In this document: one piece after another, positions 1 through 8,057 of the stretch
Layout of the letters: each line of letters opens with the position of its first letter
How positions within the stretch are numbered: the stretch's first letter is position 1
Source: Thalassoglobus polymorphus
GTDB lineage: Bacteria > Planctomycetota > Planctomycetia > Planctomycetales > Planctomycetaceae
DNA: 64,000 nucleotides
Assembly: GCF_007744255.1 (NCBI RefSeq)
Contig: NZ_CP036267.1
Span: forward strand, 5,468,001-5,532,000
Reading direction: 5' to 3'
Position numbers and translations under genes: made by a program
The notes under the pieces: model-generated
What the model saw: only the letters and a program-made list of their open reading frames with translations
What the model was told of the DNA's origin: nothing
Database searches by the model: none

Positions 1-1281
1 GATACGAATTCCGGAACGGTTCATCTTCTGACGAGTTTCGCGCAGGGTGTTTCCGACAATACGGACAGCTTTGGTTTTGCCTGTCACATCAATCGCAACT
101 CCGGCATCGCCGCCACTGTTTTCAATCCTGTTTCCTTCAAGCAAGTTCCGATTCGCCCAGAAGTCCTGACCGCGAGGATCGTCACGGAACAGAACGCCAA
201 TCTCACCACTGTTCGTAATCGTGTTGTTCCGGATGATGTTGTCAGTATCGCAATGACCAATCGAAATCCCGAATCGGCGGTTTTCATGAATCGAATTATT
301 TTCCGCTAACCCGTACTTCACCCCCCAGCACCAGAAGATCCCCTGACTATTATTGTCCAGTCGGTTATTTCGAATGAGCGGGCGTTGTGATCCTGAACCT
401 GGGTGAACTCCCAGATCGTTGTTGTCATGTGAATGACAATTTTCGACGACCACATCATGGCAAATCTGAAAGCTGATGCCGTCGCCGTTGTAGTTTCTTG
501 ATGTCACATTGCGGAACGTGTAGCGATTGCAGTCTTGAAGAAAGATGCCTCCGCCGTAGTTGCCGTTGAAATTTTCGTTGTTCTTTCCGTTTCCATCGAG
601 CGTAATATCCTCGATCAAAACATCAGAGGTCCGCTCACTTGTCAAAAGCGGAAACAGCGACGAACAGGTCGGCTTGCCGGTCAACCAAAGATTCTCGCGA
701 AGACCATCGCTCAGCTTGAAGCGATTTCCCGACCGGGCGATCAATGTCCGCTTGATCACAATTTGCCCACCGTGGCTTGGATTTTTGGCTCGCAACGCGA
801 TGCCATCTCCAACTTGGAACCCGAGAGACTTCTTCAACGAAATCTCCTGATCGTACCAGTCCGAGTCGTCACTCAGCCCAACGGTTTCAGAAGGGATCTT
901 CGTAAGAATTGAATCGTCACCGGAACCGAGCAGCCGAACCTTCGACGGCAAGTGAACCGCATTGCGAAGAATGTATTTCCCAGGCAACACTTTGACAGTT
1001 CCCCCACCCATGCGAGCGACCGAGTCGAGCGCCGCTTGAAGAACTTTGTCGCTGTTGCCGACAAGATCAGCCTTTGAGTGTCCAGCTTCCTGAGGATGCC
1101 CCACAGTGATTTGAAACTTCTCGTCCCAGTTCGGTTCGTAGCGATCATCGCCATCGGTCGCACGAGGATTGGTCACAGCAGGCCGACCGTCTGCCCAAAC
1201 CCGCGACGCAAGAAGCCCTCCAACACAGACTCCGCCAACAGAGCGAAGAAAACGACGACGGCTCGATATAGAATCACTCAT
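1..1281 (-). CDS. Secreted right-handed beta-helix (pectin-lyase fold) protein, C-terminus cut by window
   Basis: 427 residues are visible before the window edge. The N-terminus has a Tat-like signal (SSRRRFLRSVGG then a hydrophobic stretch ending near SRVWA), so export is likely. After it comes the typical entry of a pectate-lyase-superfamily protein: a stretch reading LQAALDSVARMGGGTVKVLPGKY, then short repeating strands rich in Asn and Gly (RNVTSRNYNGDG, IRNNRLDNNSQG, IRNNTITNSGEIG), which are beta-helix coils. The family contains polysaccharide lyases and epimerases, but no catalytic residues can be assigned here. The ATG lies directly before the twin-arginine signal and no longer upstream start makes sense. 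The enzyme class is unknown; the fold call is firm. Confidence 0.85.
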   Translation of the reverse strand, partial: MSDSISSRRRFLRSVGGVCVGGLLASRVWADGRPAVTNPRATDGDDRYEPNWDEKFQITVGHPQEAGHSKADLVGNSDKVLQAALDSVARMGGGTVKVLPGKYILRNAVHLPSKVRLLGSGDDSILTKIPSETVGLSDDSDWYDQEISLKKSLGFQVGDGIALRAKNPSHGGQIVIKRTLIARSGNRFKLSDGLRENLWLTGKPTCSSLFPLLTSERTSDVLIEDITLDGNGKNNENFNGNYGGGIFLQDCNRYTFRNVTSRNYNGDGISFQICHDVVVENCHSHDNNDLGVHPGSGSQRPLIRNNRLDNNSQGIFWCWGVKYGLAENNSIHENRRFGISIGHCDTDNIIRNNTITNSGEIGVLFRDDPRGQDFWANRNLLEGNRIENSGGDAGVAIDVTGKTKAVRIVGNTLRETRQKMNRSGIRI

Positions 1282-1448
1282 ACCGCTAACCCTGCTGCCA
1301 CTTTCCGAGACACCAATTCAAATGAAATTCCAGAAAGGATCATACACAACAACGAGGGCTTATGGGAATTCCATTTCAACTTTCCGAAGAATCAGCGACA
1401 TAAATTGGTGTTCCATTTACAATGAAGCGGAGATAGGGACTGTGATGT

Positions 1449-1690
1449 CGGGATCGTCACCAATCGCGACGATGGAGACTTCGCAGAGAAGCCCAGAGAG
1501 TTCAATGACCAGATGCCCTCAGTCAGGGAAATGCACGAGACCACCGGAAGAAGCAAGCCGGAAGAAGCAAGATTGTTGACCGTCGGTGTTATCTGGTGGC
1601 AGAGATCTCGACGTGACTAGCGGTGAGAAGTGAGTTTTTGGTTTGGCTCAAACTAAATGGCTCCTTTGGTTGAAATAGAGCAGGAACGGC
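1449..1690. repeat. Direct repeat copy A, probable phage-gene relic
   Basis: This stretch aligns by eye with 2537-2757 over about 220 bases, sharing blocks such as cgacgatggagac, agagagttcaatgacca and gcagagatctcgacg. Copy A carries an extra 14-base tandem duplication (ccggaagaagcaag). Read on the minus strand both copies give pieces such as GHLVIELSGLL, resembling the N-terminal part of phage prohead proteases, but copy A is broken by stops and shifts. No intact gene is present between 1282 and 1850. Confidence 0.65.
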
Positions 1691-1850
1691 CAACAACTCG
1701 GAATGAAATGTGACAACGTTGCAACAGACTGATAGCATTAACCTTGTAGCAATTCACCAGCTGCGTGTTAGTCCGAAAAGCTTGCTGCCTATAGGTGATA
1801 CGCTGACCATCCGGAAAATGAGTTCTCCTTCAAAATGAGACTTGCGTAAC

Positions 1851-2402
1851 ATGAAACTGGACCTATCGAAAGACAAAGAAAAGATACGAAAGTATATTCT
1901 CAATCGGATCAAGGACTACTCGGTCTACGTCAATGATGGTCCAGGAGAAGATGATGCCCCAATTCAAGCGATTATGCTTGGCTTCTACGCCGAACAGGGT
2001 GGATACATCTACCTTGTCTTTGACACCCGGCCGGGGAAGAACCTGGATGGAAATTGGACGTTGCACATAGACGAACCAAATATGCTTCACTTCCCAAGAT
2101 GGTGTGACTTCTACGAGAAAGCTTGCGACGGGAAAACGGTGACGTTGATTCTAGATGACGGGACCGTCAAGAAACTGGACGGCACCGTGAACAAGCTGGC
2201 ACTCCGCAGTGGCGACGAGGATGCATTAGACGTTTACTTCGCTGAAATGCTCAAAGCACTGATGTGTGAACTTAAGGAAGATGGAACTTTGGCGAAACTG
2301 CCGCTCCGGAAAGATGCATACTTCATGATCGAGGAGTTTGACGGACGCTACTTTTGGCCGGAAATAAGATCGGTCAGGAGCAAGGGGCGAATTCTCAAAT
2401 AG
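1851..2402 (+). CDS. Hypothetical protein, 183 aa
   Basis: Not recognised. The protein is soluble, acidic and rich in aromatic residues (YVNDGPGEDDAPIQAIMLGFYAEQGGYIYLVFDTRPG, then NMLHFPRWCDFYEKACDGKTVTLILDDGTV), without signal peptide or membrane segment. A TTG nine bases upstream is also in frame, but the ATG is preferred; neither has a good Shine-Dalgarno. Composition and length recall small immunity or phage-associated proteins, which is only an impression. It sits between two copies of a diverged repeat and upstream of a KAP NTPase, so it is likely part of an acquired segment. Confidence 0.6.
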   Translation: MKLDLSKDKEKIRKYILNRIKDYSVYVNDGPGEDDAPIQAIMLGFYAEQGGYIYLVFDTRPGKNLDGNWTLHIDEPNMLHFPRWCDFYEKACDGKTVTLILDDGTVKKLDGTVNKLALRSGDEDALDVYFAEMLKALMCELKEDGTLAKLPLRKDAYFMIEEFDGRYFWPEIRSVRSKGRILK

Positions 2403-2536
2403 AGCATCATGACAAACCGTAGCACTTGAAGTCGCGGGTCGCGCGACACGATGAAATCAACACTGTTTGCCGCGCCCCGATGAAACGTGACGTACACCCA
2501 CATAAGGAGAGACGTCATGATTCGGCAATCACTGGT

Positions 2537-2757
2537 CGTGATCGGCAACAATCACGACGATGGAGACGTCGCGAAGAAGGCCAGAGAGTTCAATGACCAG
2601 GTGTCCCCAGCCAAAGACATGCATGAGGCCACCGGAATAAGCAAGAATACTGACCGTCGGCGTCTTTCCGGTTGCAGAGATCTCGACGCGACTGGCAGTG
2701 AGAAGTAAGCTGTTGGTTGGGTCAATTGGCTGGTTCCTTTCATTCAAGAACAATTAA
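2537..2757. repeat. Direct repeat copy B, probable phage-protease relic
   Basis: Second copy of the repeat at 1449-1690. On the minus strand it keeps an open frame of about 74 codons containing ASRVEISATG, PTVSILAYSGGLMHVFGWG, HLVIELSGL and ends VADHDQ followed by a stop. This order (polar strand, AYxGG, xGWGxxVIxLxGL, ADHD) looks like the start of a phage capsid-maturation protease. The rest of such a gene is missing. A good ribosome site (aaggag) precedes an ATG at 2517 on the plus strand, but that frame looks like the antisense shadow of the relic. Confidence 0.6.
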
Positions 2758-2768
2758 CAGGGTCACAA

Positions 2769-4139
2769 ATGAAAATTACACCACCAATACCTGAGATTCC
2801 GGATGACAACCCTTACTGCAATGATCTGTTCAATCGCAGAGAGTTTGGCAATTCCTTGAAATCTCTTTTCTGTAATGTCTCTGAGAACGTCGTGCTGTGC
2901 GTCGACGCACCTTGGGGTGATGGTAAAACTACGTTCGCAAAGATGTGGATTGCAGATCTGTTGAAGGATGACAAGCAATGCATCTATTTCGACGCATTCC
3001 AACACGACTATTCTGCTGATCCGTTGGTGGCATTCAGTGCAGAAATTATTCGACTTGTGGAGGAACAGTTTGAGGACAGCAATACAATCCAAGTCCTCAA
3101 AGAAGACTTCAAAAAGAAAGCAAAACGAATCGCTGCAAACTTGATAACTGCTGGCGCGAGGTTCGGAATAAAGGCGTTAACTCTCGGCATCATCAAAGAC
3201 ACTGACATTGAAGCATTTGAGTCAATCAAAGAGGACATAGCCGAAGATTCATCAAACGCGATTTCATCAATGATCGGTGCGGCATTTGATGAATATGTCG
3301 CCAGCAAAGAGCTAGTAGCAGAGTTTCACGAAAAGCTCTCGGCGCTTGGAAACGCTTTGAAGGAAGAACAGTCATTCCCACTTCTCATAGTAGTTGATGA
3401 ACTTGACCGATGCCGTCCAGATTTTGCACTCTCATTGATAGAACGAACGAAACATTTATTCGCGACGGAGAACGTCTCGTTTCTACTGATGGCCAACATT
3501 AAACAGCTGGAAAGCTCTGTGAAATATGTCTACGGAAATGACGTAGACGCAACGAACTATTTGCAGAAATTCTTTTCTTTAGTCACCATTCTCCCCAAAG
3601 ACTCCCGATCTCAGGATGGCAATGACTTTTCTCGCTATTGCGAGCATCTCATTCGTCATTACTTCAGCGAGGATATAGAAGGTTTGCATTCACGCCTTTC
3701 GACCTTGTTTTTGCATTTCCAGTTCTCGTTTCGAGAAATGGAGCGATGCGTTGCTCTTCTCTCAATTTACTACGCTCAGTTGCCTCAGGGACGACTTACC
3801 AGTATTGATGTAATTTCGTTTCTAGGTGTCGCACAGATCAAATGTCCCGAAGTGGTGGACGCCTTGATGATCGAAAGGTTGTCGTATTCGGAACTGCTTT
3901 CGAAGACACGGCTAACTGAGTCAACACCAGAAAAAAATCGCTGGGAACCAAAACCAGAGATACTCAGCAGATTGAAATATTTGCTAATGACTGACGCAGA
4001 ATTCGCTGCAGTGGACGAAGGAGATCGACTGCTTGAGTATGGGCGATGGCTCACGCAGTTTGGAATGGCACGCCATAAAGTTATTCCGTTTCTCTGCTCG
4101 GAGGTTCGGCAATTTCGGACATCACTTCATTCTTCTTAA
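2769..4139 (+). CDS. KAP-family P-loop NTPase
   Basis: The 456-aa protein has a Walker A motif APWGDGKTT at residues 47-55, the KAP-typical IYFDAFQHDYSADP segment at 72-85 and a Walker B LLIVVDELDRCRP at 205-217, followed by FLLMANIKQLESSVKYVYG. These are the hallmarks of KAP NTPases, STAND-like ATPases often membrane-associated and found in phage-exclusion proteins such as PifA of plasmid F. Here the segment at about 124-141 is only weakly hydrophobic, so membrane insertion is uncertain. The gene stands alone, next to a phage-gene relic, and its sequence looks more AT-rich than the neighbours, which suggests acquisition. A role in phage defence is inference. Confidence 0.85.
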   Translation: MKITPPIPEIPDDNPYCNDLFNRREFGNSLKSLFCNVSENVVLCVDAPWGDGKTTFAKMWIADLLKDDKQCIYFDAFQHDYSADPLVAFSAEIIRLVEEQFEDSNTIQVLKEDFKKKAKRIAANLITAGARFGIKALTLGIIKDTDIEAFESIKEDIAEDSSNAISSMIGAAFDEYVASKELVAEFHEKLSALGNALKEEQSFPLLIVVDELDRCRPDFALSLIERTKHLFATENVSFLLMANIKQLESSVKYVYGNDVDATNYLQKFFSLVTILPKDSRSQDGNDFSRYCEHLIRHYFSEDIEGLHSRLSTLFLHFQFSFREMERCVALLSIYYAQLPQGRLTSIDVISFLGVAQIKCPEVVDALMIERLSYSELLSKTRLTESTPEKNRWEPKPEILSRLKYLLMTDAEFAAVDEGDRLLEYGRWLTQFGMARHKVIPFLCSEVRQFRTSLHSS

Positions 4140-4579
4140 TGAGTCTGGAGGTATGTGCTTCATTTCCTTTGCAAAATTTATCACTACGATCCAGCGATCA
4201 ACAATCTCATTCTTATCAGTATTCTGGTCTTCCGTGATGGTCTGTTTTGGGGGGAGAATTTCTTTGCCGCTACAGTACTCATTTATTCGCGTCTCGTTGC
4301 GGGGAGTGCCTCGAACTAGTCATCTCACGTCCAGGTACCCAACCGCCTAGGCATCCGCAGTTGTTGTCGGCATGTTCGACACTTCAGACGTGATGCGATC
4401 CTTGGTCTTCACGCCGTAAACTTCAGTTGAAAGTGTCTGAGGTTTCTGGTGGTCTGTGAACTGGATATCTCATAGAACACCGTAATACTTGTCGTGCCTG
4501 AGATGGTCATTTTCACAACTCCATAGACTGCTCACCACGAGGTAGAACGTGAAGTCCAATCTGGGATTTACTTAAGACA
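4140..4579. other. Intergenic gap with a dispersed repeat
   Basis: No coding signal. From about 4484 to 4571 it holds a degenerate member of the dispersed repeat family (acttgtcgtgcctga ... tcattttcac ... ctcaccacgagg). The same core recurs at 9650-9742 and 18484-18585. Confidence 0.5.
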
Positions 4580-5191
4580 ATGACCAACAACGATAACTCA
4601 GAGGTCCGTTCCGAAGCTGAGAAGATGTTGGCTGGCGAGCTTTATGATGCTCTCGATCCGGTACTGGTCAAATATCGAGAACGAGCACGCGACCTTTGTC
4701 AGAATCTGAATGCGACTCGGGAACATGAACAGGAAACCCGCCGTCGTATCCTGACCGACCTGCTTGGCTCGGGTGGTGAATCTGTCTGGATGCAGCCGCC
4801 GTTTTATTGTGACTATGGCAGCAATATTCATCTGGGTGAACGAGTCTATTTCAACTTCAACTGCGTCGTCCTCGATGTCTGTGAAGTCAAGGTCGGCGAC
4901 TTCACGTTCTTCGGTCCCGCAGTTCAAATTTACACAGCGACGCATCCGATGGAGGCTCAACTCCGACGCACGCAAGAGTTCGGAAAACCGATCACGATCG
5001 GTTCGGATGTGTGGGTCGGTGGGGGAGCAATCATTTGCCCTGGTGTCACGATTGGCTCAGAAACGGTCATCGGGGCAGGTAGCGTGGTCACGAAGGACAT
5101 CCCCAACAACGTCTTCGCTGCCGGAAATCCATGTCGTGTCATTCGAGAGATCACCAAGACGTCAAACTTGAATTCGTCGGGGGATTCGTAG
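4580..5191 (+). CDS. Maltose/galactoside O-acetyltransferase-type protein (left-handed beta-helix)
   Basis: Acetyl-CoA-dependent sugar O-acetyltransferase of the LbH family. Residues 10-60 match the Mac domain (SEAEKMLAGELYDALDPVL), followed by FYCDYGSNIHLGERVYFNFNC and hexapeptide repeats (IGSDVWVGGGAIICPGVTIGSETVIGAGSVVTKDIP, given here in parts of a longer run). The likely catalytic histidine is His122 in TATHPM. At 203 aa the length is normal for the family. The start ATG follows a repeat-containing gap. Its 3' end overlaps the convergent synthase gene by 30 bases. The natural acceptor is unknown; family assignment is firm. Confidence 0.92.
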   Translation: MTNNDNSEVRSEAEKMLAGELYDALDPVLVKYRERARDLCQNLNATREHEQETRRRILTDLLGSGGESVWMQPPFYCDYGSNIHLGERVYFNFNCVVLDVCEVKVGDFTFFGPAVQIYTATHPMEAQLRRTQEFGKPITIGSDVWVGGGAIICPGVTIGSETVIGAGSVVTKDIPNNVFAAGNPCRVIREITKTSNLNSSGDS

Positions 5192-6064
5192 AATCGATCG
5201 TGAGACGATGCCTAATTTTTGCAATTTCGAAAGCCGAATTCGCTCTGAAAAGACATCGTAGTTGTTCTTCTCAATCCGCTTCAGCAGCGAACTATACGCT
5301 TCGATGAATCCACTCAAAATGTTCCGCCCAGTTGGCGAAACATGCGACAGCAACGGAAGCGAGTTGCGGTAATAACCCCAGGCCCGCTCTGATTGAAACT
5401 TCATGAACGCATGAAATTTTGCGTCGTTCGTTCCAGAAAAGAGCTCAGCTTGAGTCATCTCAAACCGCTGGAGATCTTCGAGCGGGAAATAGAGCCGTCC
5501 TCGCTGCGCGTCCTCAGCGAGATCACGTAGAATGTTCGTGAGCTGAAAAGCGGTGCCACAGTCTTTTGCAATGTCGTCCACGCCTGGTGCGTCTTGGTCG
5601 TATCCCCAAATCTTCAAGCAGCAAAGACCAACAACTCCTGCGACCTGATAACAGTAGGCGTTCAAATCAGAGAAGGTGGGAAATGAAACCGGTGACAGGT
5701 CCGATTCAACACCATCAATCACGGCCTCCAACAACGAGATCGGAATTTCTTTTCGCAGAGCGACATCTGTCATCGCCAAAAGGACGAGTGAGGAACTCTT
5801 CTGGCTTTCAAATGCCGAACGGAGATCGGTCCTCCAGTCAAGGAGTTGCCGCCGCCGCTCTTCCATCGAAACCGACTCGTCATCGCCCAGGTCATCTGTC
5901 AATCGCATATAGGAATAGAGCGCACACATCTCGCGAAACATTTGTTTCGGTAGCGAATGAAACGCAAAGAAGAAATTACTGCCACTACCGCGAGCCAAGG
6001 TGACGCAATGCTGGTAGGCAGCTGCAAGCTCTGAATCAGAATGTCGATTGAACAAGTCAGCCAA
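5162..6064 (-). CDS. Squalene/phytoene synthase family protein (HpnC/HpnD-like)
   Basis: Condenses isoprenyl diphosphates head to head, probably in the squalene/hopanoid route known in planctomycetes (HpnC-HpnD-HpnE). Both Asp-rich motifs of the family are visible: LTDDLGDD near residues 54-61 and the NILRDLAEDAQRGRLYFP segment near 176-193, which coordinates magnesium and diphosphate. Length (300 aa) is normal for HpnC/HpnD. The only plausible start is a TTG directly before ADLFNRHSD. The gene is not beside its usual partners, so HpnC and HpnD cannot be told apart here. It overlaps the convergent acetyltransferase by 30 bases at the 3' ends. Confidence 0.85.
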   Translation of the reverse strand: MADLFNRHSDSELAAAYQHCVTLARGSGSNFFFAFHSLPKQMFREMCALYSYMRLTDDLGDDESVSMEERRRQLLDWRTDLRSAFESQKSSSLVLLAMTDVALRKEIPISLLEAVIDGVESDLSPVSFPTFSDLNAYCYQVAGVVGLCCLKIWGYDQDAPGVDDIAKDCGTAFQLTNILRDLAEDAQRGRLYFPLEDLQRFEMTQAELFSGTNDAKFHAFMKFQSERAWGYYRNSLPLLSHVSPTGRNILSGFIEAYSSLLKRIEKNNYDVFSERIRLSKLQKLGIVSRSILRIPRRIQV

Positions 6065-6142
6065 GGATTACTAGAGCCTTTTAAAAAATGATGTCCGCGT
6101 TCGGCCTCGTTCTGAGCGGCCTCCAAAGTCTTGCTTGCATTC

Positions 6143-6994
6143 TTACTGGGACTTCGACAGAAAACCGTGCTTCGTCAGAAACGCATCCATCTCAGTGATG
6201 GTTTGCTGATAGTTTGATCCATCGCCATGACCACGATTGTAGTTGAAGAAGCCGTGCCCTTCTCCTTCGTACACTTTCAGAACACTGTCGCTGCCGACTT
6301 CTTCCATCTTCGCTTTGAACGTTTCAGCAGTCTTGACTGGGATGAGCTTATCTTTACTTCCCAAGAAGACAATCGCTGGCGGCATCCCTTTACGAATGTT
6401 GTGCATGGGAGAAATTTCTTCGTGTCGAGGCTTCACTCGTGAATAACCGTACCCATCAGGTCCGTTATCGTAAACCGGATTGAACAAAACAAGACCGTTC
6501 GGCACACAGCTGACTTCCTTCGGGTCTCCTTCTGCATTCAGCCCCGGCACAGTCGCAACAGCGGCGGCAACATGACCACCCGCTGATCCTCCGCCTGCGA
6601 CGATTTTATCGGGATTGATCCCGAGTTCTTGGGCATGGCTGCGAATCCAGCGAACGGCTGACTTTCCATCTACAACACATTCAAACGGAGTCGTTCTATT
6701 GCGCGACTTGACGCGATACTCTGCGGACATCGCCACAAACCCCAAGTCAGCCAGGTGTCGACAGTGAGGATAAAACTGTGAAGGATTTCCACCGTTCCAA
6801 CCTCCGCCGAAGAAGAAAACAATCGCTGGACGATCTTTCTCGTCAGAGGCTTTTTCAAAGAGATGCAGCTTCAACTCAACATCACCGACCTTTTTATAGG
6901 TAACCATTCGGTCAGGCTGGGGAGCAGCGTCTTGTGCGATGAGTGAACTGGCAGAGGAACAGAAAAGCAGCAAAGTCAGGATTTTGATCTGCAT
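6143..6994 (-). CDS. Secreted alpha/beta hydrolase, esterase/lipase-like
   Basis: A cleavable signal peptide occupies residues 1-21 (ending SSLIAQ), so the enzyme acts outside the cytoplasm. The rest is a compact alpha/beta hydrolase of the BD-FAE/acetyl-esterase kind: oxyanion-hole segment FFFGGGW at 60-66, nucleophile elbow GGSAGGH with Ser137, probable acid Asp215 in GSKDKLIP and His247 in GEGHGFF. Related planctomycete proteins are annotated as carbohydrate esterases or endo-1,4-beta-xylanase-associated esterases, and a substrate from algal or plant polysaccharide is plausible but not shown. Single gene. Confidence 0.87.
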   Translation of the reverse strand: MQIKILTLLLFCSSASSLIAQDAAPQPDRMVTYKKVGDVELKLHLFEKASDEKDRPAIVFFFGGGWNGGNPSQFYPHCRHLADLGFVAMSAEYRVKSRNRTTPFECVVDGKSAVRWIRSHAQELGINPDKIVAGGGSAGGHVAAAVATVPGLNAEGDPKEVSCVPNGLVLFNPVYDNGPDGYGYSRVKPRHEEISPMHNIRKGMPPAIVFLGSKDKLIPVKTAETFKAKMEEVGSDSVLKVYEGEGHGFFNYNRGHGDGSNYQQTITEMDAFLTKHGFLSKSQ

Positions 6995-7526
6995 TTATTT
7001 ATCCATAGAACCGGGATCAGTTGCGGAACCGTCGATCATATCGGCGGACGATTCAGTTCGAAAGCCTTGACACGGTTTGTGAGAACTCCGAGTTGCCCCC
7101 GATCATTTTATGAGTGGTTATTAGTTGTCGAAATGCTTCATTTTATCAACTCGACAAGTATACATATGAAAATTTTGCACGGGACAATGGTCCCGTGCTA
7201 CGAGGGGTCGCTGCGACGAGGTGGTGTTGGAAAGGCTCGCTCACTCTTCTTCAATCGTGAACTTTTCGTTTATTTGCAGTTGTCTTCACCGAGATTCTTC
7301 CCTGTTCTCGTTGTTTTTCAGACGTCGTACTGTGAAACCTGCTTTTTAGAGCGTATTGTTTGTACGCATTTCGATTTCATTTCTCTTGGATTCGCAGTTT
7401 TGAACGACCTGCCGTTCCAAACACCTCCAAGACACGCTGCCCTTCGACAACCGTCTCGCGCACTCACCCTCGGTTCAGTCGGTATCATTCGCAGCTTTTC
7501 ATTTTAATTGATTGAGCAACAGACAG
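6995..7526. other. Intergenic gap before aroK
   Basis: No convincing coding signal; an open frame of 146 codons has no protein-like character. The gap holds one strong palindrome, listed separately. No clear promoter boxes can be assigned. Confidence 0.5.
7177..7201 (-). repeat. REP-like hairpin with GTAG head
   Basis: A perfect 9-base stem (gcacgggac / gtcccgtgc) with a 4-base loop. On the minus strand it is preceded by TAG, the pattern of GTAG-headed REP palindromes recognised by REP-associated tyrosine transposases. The same head-plus-palindrome design is found at the ends of the elements at 47059 and 49397. Confidence 0.55.
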
Positions 7527-8057
7527 ATGGTCATCACACTCATCGGATATCGGGGAACTGGAAAGAGTTCGGTTGGTACGCAGTTGGCTGCGCGGATGAA
7601 TTACGATCTGGTCGATACAGATCGGGAGATCGAAAAGCAGGCCGGTAAATCGATTGCCGAAATTTTCGCAGAAGATGGTGAATCCCGATTTCGCGACCTC
7701 GAACGCGAAGAACTCCTGCGGCAATTGGCTCTCGACAAGATCGTCATCTCTGCAGGGGGAGGGGCGATTCTAGATCCGATCAGCCGCCAGGCCATGCAAG
7801 GCGCTGGCCCAGTTGTCTGGCTTCAGGCGAGTGTCGAGACAATTGTAGAACGACTTCGCAACGACGAGTCGACGGAATCCAGCAGGCCATCACTCACGGG
7901 TGACGACATTTTCAATGAAGTCGCCACGGTACTTGCTCAGCGGGAAGCTGACTATGCCGAACCAGCTTCGATCATCATCAACACCGATCAACGAGACTTT
8001 AGTTCGATCGTTGATGAAATCATTTCGCAACTCTCCACCGGGGGAGCTAAAGCGTGA
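7527..8057 (+). CDS. aroK: Shikimate kinase
   Basis: Phosphorylates shikimate at the 3-hydroxyl in aromatic amino-acid synthesis (cytoplasm). The P-loop GYRGTGKSS is at residues 7-15, followed by the shikimate-binding DTDREIE at 30-36, the FRDLERE segment and the ISAGGGAIL motif near 75-84. Length (176 aa) is typical. The ATG is preferred because it starts directly before VITLIG, as in the family; a TTG 15 bases upstream is an alternative. Its stop overlaps the start of the prepilin peptidase gene by four bases (ATGA), so the two are translationally coupled although functionally unrelated. Confidence 0.95.
   Translation: MVITLIGYRGTGKSSVGTQLAARMNYDLVDTDREIEKQAGKSIAEIFAEDGESRFRDLEREELLRQLALDKIVISAGGGAILDPISRQAMQGAGPVVWLQASVETIVERLRNDESTESSRPSLTGDDIFNEVATVLAQREADYAEPASIIINTDQRDFSSIVDEIISQLSTGGAKA

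Noticed and set aside
2487-2708. Plus-strand frame with good aaggag site over repeat copy B
   Set aside because: The minus strand of the same DNA carries the phage-like segments, the plus-strand protein is low-complexity charged, and copy A lacks the frame.
7067-7507. 146-codon plus-strand frame before aroK
   Set aside because: Composition rich in Phe, Ser, Arg without pattern, contains the REP palindrome, and no ribosome site; treated as chance.
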